Shown here one piece after another: positions 16,169 to 23,700 of a DNA stretch of 64,000 nt (position 1 is its first letter; each line of letters opens with the position of its first letter). The DNA comes from Gammaproteobacteria bacterium (lineage in GTDB: Bacteria; Pseudomonadota; Gammaproteobacteria; Burkholderiales; Nitrosomonadaceae). The stretch covers positions 868,001-932,000 of the forward strand of contig CP054180.1 in assembly GCA_015709635.1 (NCBI GenBank), given 5' to 3'. The notes beneath the pieces were generated by a model that saw only the letters and a program-made list of their open reading frames with translations, had not been told where the DNA came from and made no database searches. Made by a program: the position numbers and the translations under genes.

Positions 16169-17100
16169 GAGGCTATGTTTGGTTCTGAAGCATCGGTTTT
16201 ACCGAATAGATCAGCCAAGGCTGCCGGTAAATCGGTGAATCTGAATTTGAAACCGTATTCTTCTTGCAATCGTTTCGGTACGATGTGATAGCTATTCAAC
16301 GCCAGTGCGGCGGCTTCGCCTAATGCCAGTTTCAGGATAAATGCCGGAGTCGGGAAGAATGCGGGCCGGTGCAATACGTTTCCAAACGCCGATGCAAATT
16401 CGCGGTAGCGCACCGAGTTGGGTGTCACGGCATTAACCGGGCCGTGATAGCGCGCATCCAGTGCGGCTGCAGTGTAAACCGAAACGATGTCGTCGATGTG
16501 GATCCACGGCAACCACTGCTGGCCGTTACCAACCGGCCCGCCCAACCCCAGTTTGAAAACCGGCAGCAGCTTTTGCAGCATGCCGCCATGACCCAGCACC
16601 ACGCCGGTGCGGATGCTGACCCGGCGTACACCCTTGCTTTCAATCCGGGCCGCCTCGACTTCCCAGTCATGGCAAATGGTTTGCATGAAACTGAGTTGTT
16701 GAGGGACGGTATAGGATTCGTCATAAAGATCGTCACCGGAACCTGGATAAATACCGATGGCCGAGCCGCACACGAAAGCTTGCAAGCTTTCGGGCGCGGC
16801 GGCGACCAGTTTGCGCGTGCTGAGGATGCGGGAAGCATAAATCTCGTGTTTGCGCGCTTTAGTCCAACGGCCATCGCCTAGATTCTCGCCCATCAGATTG
16901 ATGATGATCTGACAGTCTTGCAGCGCTTCAGCGGGTACATCTTGTGTCGCGTAATCCCAATCAAATGCCGGTACCCCCAGTAATTGACTTGCACGCGTGC
17001 CGTTACGGCTCAGTACCGTGATATTTTGGTGCTCCTGCTGCAAACGCCGCACCAGCTGACGGCCGATAAATCCCGTTGCGCCTGTGATCAATATGTTCAT
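16165..17100 (-). CDS. TIGR01777-type NAD(P)-dependent epimerase-like protein
   Basis: From the ATG at 17100 the product has 311 residues and starts at once with the Rossmann motif MNILITGATGFIGRQLVRRL; a frame open to 17169 adds 23 unlike residues. It is an extended short-chain dehydrogenase of the YfcH/SDR39U1 group: SGSAIGIYPGSGDD-type segment (here CGSAIGIYPGSGDD) and NGQQWLPWIHIDDI. The C-terminal DUF1731 tail is seen as RPAFFPTPAFILKLALGEAA and PKRLQEEYGFKFRF. Substrate is unknown. It overlaps phrB by four bases and is divergent from the Tc toxin gene (231 bases between starts). Confidence 0.9.
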   Translation of the reverse strand: MNILITGATGFIGRQLVRRLQQEHQNITVLSRNGTRASQLLGVPAFDWDYATQDVPAEALQDCQIIINLMGENLGDGRWTKARKHEIYASRILSTRKLVAAAPESLQAFVCGSAIGIYPGSGDDLYDESYTVPQQLSFMQTICHDWEVEAARIESKGVRRVSIRTGVVLGHGGMLQKLLPVFKLGLGGPVGNGQQWLPWIHIDDIVSVYTAAALDARYHGPVNAVTPNSVRYREFASAFGNVLHRPAFFPTPAFILKLALGEAAALALNSYHIVPKRLQEEYGFKFRFTDLPAALADLFGKTDASEPNIAS

Positions 17101-17331
17101 TGTTGAAAAACCATTGATGGGTTTGTTGAGAATGATTCGATTGATAATTTCCTGGGAAAAGATGTGCAATTAATAACTAAAGATGAGCAAATGTGATTTG
17201 ACCAGTCATCGGCTTGTTTGACATTGTATCCCTTTTTTTGTACGCTCGACCTTACTAGAAAGCACGTCTGTTTTTCTATAATCCCAACTCAACCGGAAGG
17301 TGAAGCGGATATTCTCGAGGGGGGAGCAATT

Positions 17332-20300
17332 ATGGCTGTTTATCTTGAGAACTTTGTAACGATACGCAGGTTATACCCGCGTGTGACAGAACGGGTTAAG
17401 TCGCGGCTCGAAGTATCTCCTCCTGTCAGCGTTGCCGAGCGTGATTACCGCGACCTTCTATCCGAAGCCAATCTTAATTATTTTCACCGTGAGTATTCAA
17501 TTGCATTGCAGAACTATCTGGCATTGCGGCAGAAGATACTCGAACAAAGTCACCCCGAGTTACCGCACATGCCGGGCGCCGGTGACAGTTGGTTGATTGA
17601 TTGGTCAAAAATCAAGATTGATCGTATTTTTGAACTGGCAAGGCGAGTGGTGGGTACCGTCAATCCCGGTGATCCGATACCCTACCTGATTTCTGATCGG
17701 CCACTGATTCGTCAGGGTGAGTTCGATCCTGAACCGCAATTCAAAAAATTTTCGACTGTGGGTCTTGATGCACAAGTTGAGAAAGTCGATCCTGCGCTCC
17801 GCGATCATGCACGCGGACTAATTACAGAGCACCGTTTTGAAGAGGCAGCTAAGCAATATACTACTGCCGTCGAAGCATCGCTAAGAGCTGGGCAAACCGA
17901 GCTTGCTGCTGAGATTGCTAACGAATCGGCAGTGATGCTTGCTACCTATGTAGCGGGCAAAGATCGCGTTTCTACGCTCAAGCAGTCACTGGAATCATTG
18001 ACGCGGGCTGAACAATTATTCGCGCGTGCAGGTAACACTGAAGCGGTGGAAGTTGTACGTGCGAATCGGGTCAATATCGAAGCCGATATGTCCAGTAACA
18101 AAAGTCCGGAACCGGCGGTATTTGCAGATCGCGATATTCGTTTGCGGGGTGGATCAACGCTGAATTTGCGCGATACATTCAGTGCTTCCGTCAGTTCGAG
18201 TATTGTGCGGCCTTATCTACCTACCGAACAAACGCAGCGCACGTTAATATTGCGCGATGCTGGTGCATGGCAGACTCCTGCGGCTACACTCGATCTGCAC
18301 GCCGCTACTGTGGTTACCTCCAAGCAACTTGGACTATTCCGTCCAGATGGTGCCAGTGTCGTATTACTCTCTCAAGCCGATTGGCGATCGCAGCTGCAAG
18401 CGCAGATTTATCAACCGAGGATCACTGCAGCGACACTTGAGGGTTTACGTTTTTACGAAGAAATCGAAATCAACTTCGTTTCTTATTACGTGCACTTGTA
18501 TTACTTTGTGTTACCGGTAGCAATCGGTGATACCTATGTGGCGATGGGGTTATATGAACAAGGTATTACCGAATATAACCGTGTGCTTGCTTATCCATTT
18601 CTCAATACTGGTATTGAAGGCCATTATCTTTGGCTGAAAATTGCTGAAGCCACTTTGCAATGGGGAAATACGCTCTACCGGCGGGAGCAGCGTGCGGCAG
18701 CGGCTGAAAAATATGCGCGCATTATTGGGTCCGACGGCGCAATACCCGCTGGTTCAGCGCTTTACCAAGGGGCGGCCTTCTCGCCGCTAGCAGCCGAGGC
18801 GGCAGAAGTTGCCAAAAGTATTCGTGGTCAAGCACATGCGCCATTTAATCCGCGGGTCGGAACGGTAATCGTACAAGCATCCCTGCGACAAAGTTACCTG
18901 ACGCAGGGTTTTAATTTCCTGGGTCTGGCGCCGGATTATGCGCCGGTATTGCGTTTCAAATATTTGCAATCGGTTGCCACTTATCTGGCCGATAACGCGA
19001 TCGAGGCGGAGCGCACTTTCATCAGCTATCGCGTGAACGCAGAGAATCAAAAAATGGAACGCATGCAGTTGCAGAGCGCGGTCGACGTTAACAAAGCCGC
19101 ACTGGCGATCGAGAACAAACGCATGCAAGATGCGCAGCTGGAAATTGAAGCTGCACGCCGTACGCGCGAATACGCGCAACTGCGCAAGAACAATGCAGAC
19201 GATGCGGTCGCGGAATGGAATACCAAAGGCGCTGAGTTAACTTCGATGAATGCCGCGTTGTCGTGGGCTGGTGCTGCGGCTAATGACCAAAAGATTCGTT
19301 ACACTGGTGTTCAGTACGATGGTGAAAGTCACAATTACGAAGGTACTGTCGAAGATTTTTTTGACACAGTCGGGGAGCGGCGGGAATGGCTCGATTGGGA
19401 ACTTCAGCGTAACCGGCTCGAGCGGCAAGCTGCAGAAGTGGCAGCAGAAGTAGGTTTGGCCAATGTGCGCGAGCAACAGGCGCAAGTGCGATTGCAAGTG
19501 CAAGCGCTGAATGTGCAGATGCAGCAATTGCGTGTTCAGGCTGCTGAAGAGGTGCTTGAATACGCGGAGCAGCGCATGTTCGACGAAGATCTTTGGTTTC
19601 AGCTTGCTGCACAGCTGCAAGATTTGGCACGGCATTATCTGGATGCAGCGATCTATGCAGCGCAAGTCATGGAGCTGGCATACGATCTGGAATTTGACCG
19701 GCAGCTGAACCGTATCCGTTTAGACTACGGATTGGGTGGTCCAGCCGGCTTGCTCGGAGGAGAAATACTCAAGCGCGATATCATTTCTTTTACTTCCGAT
19801 TATCTTGAACATGCCCAGAAAAAAAATCCGGTTCGTCTAGCTCTATCGCTGCGCGAAGAATTTCCAAGCGGCTTCGCGACTTTTTTGCAAACCGGAATAT
19901 TGCCGTTCCGAACCGATCTCGAGTTATTCGATCGCCGTTATCCGGGTACTGTGCGCCGCAAATTGAAGAAAGTGGAACTGTTTGTCGAGGGATTGGTACC
20001 CCTCGAAGGTGCGAGTGGTTTCCTGACTTGTCATGGTGTTTGCTCGGAATGGCGCCGGAGTGGTGTAAATTGGGTCAAACATACTCGAGTGATGCCGGTC
20101 GAACGTATGGTCCTGTCAAGCTATCAGTTCCGCCGGGATATTGCAGTGTTCCAGCCATCGGAAGAATTGCTGGGGCAGTTTGAAAATAATGCGCTGCAAA
20201 GTGACTGGACGCTTGAGCTTCCGCGTTCGGGCAACAACCTCGATTATAATTCGATTGCCGACATCAAATTTATAATCTATTTTGACTCCGATGTAGACGA

Positions 20301-20763
20301 TGCATTGGCGGCACATGTGCAAGCGTTCTATCCGACAACCGGTGGACGTTCGACAGTTGTTTCCGCGCGCTTCCAGTTACCTGACGAGTATTTCCGGCTC
20401 GATACCGAACGGCATATTCGCTTCGAAGTGCTGCCCTCGTTCTTTGCGTTTAACTATGAACTGCCGGTTCTGTCGGCGTTCGGTGTACGTGTGCTTGACC
20501 GCAACGGTAATGGCATGGCGAACATTGCATTGAAAGTGACGCGGCAATCCGATGCGTCGGCCGTCAGTGTGGTTACCGGTGCTAATGGTGCGGTTTCTGG
20601 AAATGCAATTACAATGGCGCCTTTCGCAGCGTGGAAAGGAGTTTCAGCAATTGATACCTGGCAGATTGCACTTGGCGATGGTGTTGATTCAACCGTAATT
20701 GGCGATATTCAGTTGTTCTTCAGTTATCGCTTTAATTACCGCGCCAACGGCAGTCTTGCTTAA
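17332..20763 (+). CDS. Short TcA-like toxin-complex subunit
   Basis: I take the ATG at 17332, which has a strong GAGGGGGGAG ribosome-binding site and gives 1,143 residues; the frame is open to 17218 but nothing supports that start. Residues 150-230 look TPR-like (FEEAAKQYTTAVEASLRAG). Residues 563-743 are a long Gln/Ala/Glu-rich coiled-coil (EIEAARRTREYAQLRKNNAD). From about 815 there is similarity to the TcB-binding domain at the end of TcA pore subunits: LREEFPSGFATFLQTGILPF, FDRRYPGTVRRKLKKVELFV, LTCHGVCSEW, and the closing strand DIQLFFSYRF. An Ig-like insert (VRVLDRNGNGMANIALKVT) precedes that strand. Canonical TcA has about 2,400 residues, so the N-terminal shell and receptor-binding parts are missing or reduced. 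No signal peptide. It is followed after 13 bases by the TcB/TcC gene. Confidence 0.75.
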   Translation: MAVYLENFVTIRRLYPRVTERVKSRLEVSPPVSVAERDYRDLLSEANLNYFHREYSIALQNYLALRQKILEQSHPELPHMPGAGDSWLIDWSKIKIDRIFELARRVVGTVNPGDPIPYLISDRPLIRQGEFDPEPQFKKFSTVGLDAQVEKVDPALRDHARGLITEHRFEEAAKQYTTAVEASLRAGQTELAAEIANESAVMLATYVAGKDRVSTLKQSLESLTRAEQLFARAGNTEAVEVVRANRVNIEADMSSNKSPEPAVFADRDIRLRGGSTLNLRDTFSASVSSSIVRPYLPTEQTQRTLILRDAGAWQTPAATLDLHAATVVTSKQLGLFRPDGASVVLLSQADWRSQLQAQIYQPRITAATLEGLRFYEEIEINFVSYYVHLYYFVLPVAIGDTYVAMGLYEQGITEYNRVLAYPFLNTGIEGHYLWLKIAEATLQWGNTLYRREQRAAAAEKYARIIGSDGAIPAGSALYQGAAFSPLAAEAAEVAKSIRGQAHAPFNPRVGTVIVQASLRQSYLTQGFNFLGLAPDYAPVLRFKYLQSVATYLADNAIEAERTFISYRVNAENQKMERMQLQSAVDVNKAALAIENKRMQDAQLEIEAARRTREYAQLRKNNADDAVAEWNTKGAELTSMNAALSWAGAAANDQKIRYTGVQYDGESHNYEGTVEDFFDTVGERREWLDWELQRNRLERQAAEVAAEVGLANVREQQAQVRLQVQALNVQMQQLRVQAAEEVLEYAEQRMFDEDLWFQLAAQLQDLARHYLDAAIYAAQVMELAYDLEFDRQLNRIRLDYGLGGPAGLLGGEILKRDIISFTSDYLEHAQKKNPVRLALSLREEFPSGFATFLQTGILPFRTDLELFDRRYPGTVRRKLKKVELFVEGLVPLEGASGFLTCHGVCSEWRRSGVNWVKHTRVMPVERMVLSSYQFRRDIAVFQPSEELLGQFENNALQSDWTLELPRSGNNLDYNSIADIKFIIYFDSDVDDALAAHVQAFYPTTGGRSTVVSARFQLPDEYFRLDTERHIRFEVLPSFFAFNYELPVLSAFGVRVLDRNGNGMANIALKVTRQSDASAVSVVTGANGAVSGNAITMAPFAAWKGVSAIDTWQIALGDGVDSTVIGDIQLFFSYRFNYRANGSLA

Positions 20764-20776
20764 ACCGGAGTGAGCC

Positions 20777-23700
20777 ATGGCAGGCAAACCGAGCGGTGTT
20801 GGTTTAGGCAGCCAAGCGCAATTTGGCGCGGCCGGTGGTGTCCGTTCACTCGGTGACGCATTTCAACCTAATCTGGCGATGGGCGGCGGCACTTACCGGG
20901 TGCCAATCGAACTGCCTGCTGGCAGTGGCGGACTCACACCTCAACTTGAGCTTCAATACGATACGGGTAGCGGTAACAGTCCATTTGGTGTTGGCTGGTC
21001 GTTATCGGTGCCTTTCATAGAGCGGCAGCGGCCGCGCGCATTCGTAGCCGAAAGCGAGCCGCTGTACAGTCTGGGTGGTGCGCAACGATTGGTGCGATGC
21101 ACCGATGACAGTTATGTTGTGGCAGTAGCGGATAAGCTGCAGCGCTTTTCTTTAAGCGGCAATAGCTGGCGAAGCCGCACGCTGACGTTAGTCGAATTAT
21201 GTTTTGGAGAGAACGCGGGAACACGTATCGAAGCTGAGGTGGATAGCGTTCTGCGCACCCAGCGCTGGTTTATCGAGCGCAGTCTGCATCCCGGCGGGCG
21301 GGAGATTCGCTACGAATACTTACGCGATAGCTCTCAGTTGTATCTCAAGACGATACGTTGGAGTGTCTTTCGAGCCGAATTCATTTACGATCAGCGGTCC
21401 GATCCTTGGTCCCAGTTCGACGCCGGTTTTGAGCTACGCACCCGATTGCGGTGCCAGCGTATTGAAATTCATCATGAGCGGCTTGCTCCCGATACCTTGA
21501 TGCGCAGCTTCGAGCTGAGCTATGAACAAGCTGATTTGACGGGCATGTCGCTACTGACCAGCATTACGCTAACCGGTCATCGCGGTGCCGATCAACACGC
21601 CTCAATGCCTTCTCAGAGATTCGGGTACACACGTTTCGCGCCACTGGCCCGGCGGATCGAAACCTTTGATGCGCCGGTTAGTCCACCGCCACCACTCGAA
21701 GACGATGTGACGCTGGTTGATTTCGGCGGTACAGGGCTTCCGGGCGTGCTGCGGCTGGGTGATAACGGTGCGACCTATTGGGAGAACCGGGGGCGGCTTA
21801 TCTGGGGGCCGCCGCGTTCTTTGCGCGATTTGCCGTCCGGCGTATCGCTGGCACAATCCGGTGTCCGCTTTGCCGACATGGAAGGAAGGGGCAATGCCGA
21901 TTTGGTGGTAGGGCGCGATCACGGCGCCGGGTTCTACCCCAATCGCGCAGGCAGCGGCTTTGAACGTAAACGTACGGCTAACGTAGTGCCAAGTTTCGAC
22001 TTGACTGAAGATGGATCGTATTTGATCGATATCGATGGCGATCGTGTTGCCGACTTGCTGACTTTTCGCAACGGTGTGCCGATGGCGTTTCTCAATCGTG
22101 GCAATGGGACGTGGGATGGTCCGGTGGTGCTCGGTGCGAGTGGTTTGCCAAGTTTTGCTGGCGTTGAGCGCCGGTTGCGCATGGCCGATATGAACGGCGA
22201 TGGATTATCCGATCTGGTGCTGATGCATTCTCGCCAGATCGTCTATTGGCCGTATCTGGGCGACGGCCGTTGGGGTGAAAAGCGGCAGATGGCGGATACA
22301 CCGGTTTTCGACGTGCCTAATGCCGATACTGATGTGTTACTGGCTGATGTGAATGGGGACGGCGTTGCCGACTTGGTGCTGATCGGTGCGGCTGAAATTC
22401 GTATCTATATCAATCGTGCGGGTGAAGGTTTCGCATCACCCATCGTTCTCGATCGGACGCCGCGCCTGGCAGCCGAACGCGTATTATTGGCAGATATGAA
22501 AGGCAGTGGCGCAGCGGGGGTTTTATTCACGGCAGGCCCTGGCGGCGCCTACCGTTTCCTTGATCTGCAAGGCGGTGTCAAACCGGGATTGCTGAGCAAG
22601 ATCGATAATTCCAGCGGTCTTGTGACCACCATCGAATATGGCAGCTCAACTTTCGAACGGGCGCGTGACCTCGCCGAGGGGCGCCGCTGGAGTGGTTATT
22701 TACCGTTTGCCGTGCCGGTAGTTACGCGATTAACGCTCGAAGATTCAGTGACATTGCAACGTTCGGTCACTGCATTGCGTTACCATGACGGTCATTTCGA
22801 CGGTATCGAGCGGGAATATCTCGGTTTCGCCGAAGTGGAATCGGTCCGGACAACCGGATTGGAAGAATCATCTCTCAAACAGCGTATTACCTATCACACG
22901 CGACTTACAACTGCCCGTGATCCGGCGTTTATCGCCGGGCGTGGCCAGCCTCACCGGACCGAGACTTTTGATCCTGAAAACGGCCAGATTAGCTTGCTGG
23001 AAGAATCCGACTGGGCAGCTGCCCGGGTGGCAGGGAGCAGCGATGACAGCCCTGCATATCTTGCTTACGAAGCGCGCCGTATAAGCCGCCGTTTGCAGGA
23101 AGGAATCGAATATGAACACGAACAAGTAGTTTTCACAATCGATGCTGTAGGCAATATCGTGCGAGAACTTCGCAGCACGGCATGGTCCGATGCAAGCGGT
23201 GCGCCACGCAGTGAGACGTTGCGCATCGATACCGACTTTGCCCGTCATGCGGAATTCGGTATTACTTCATTCGATGCACGTATACGCAAAGTGGATGGAG
23301 ACGGTGTATTGTTGAAAGATGTGCGCAAGCACTACGATGGCGCAGCTTTTGAAGGTCTTTCCCTGGGGCAAGTGGAACAAGGTTTCCGCATCCGTCAAAC
23401 GGAGGTCGCATTAACGGCGCGCGAGATTACACTTGCCTTCGGTGGAGTAACTCCCGATTCACTGGCCGCACTGATGCGCAGTGAGAACGATCCGGAACAT
23501 GGTCTGGTATACGTGCGTGATGTAGGGCGCGTGCGAGTCGATACGACGGGTAATGAAGTTGAGACGATCGATGCAGCGGGCTTGCTGCGTGAATTCCGTT
23601 TCGATGCGGATGCGTTGCATCCGGTAGCCATACGCGAAGATGGAGGAGATTGGCGCGATACCGCTTTCGATCCGATTGCGCAACAAGTTTCTCTATACAT

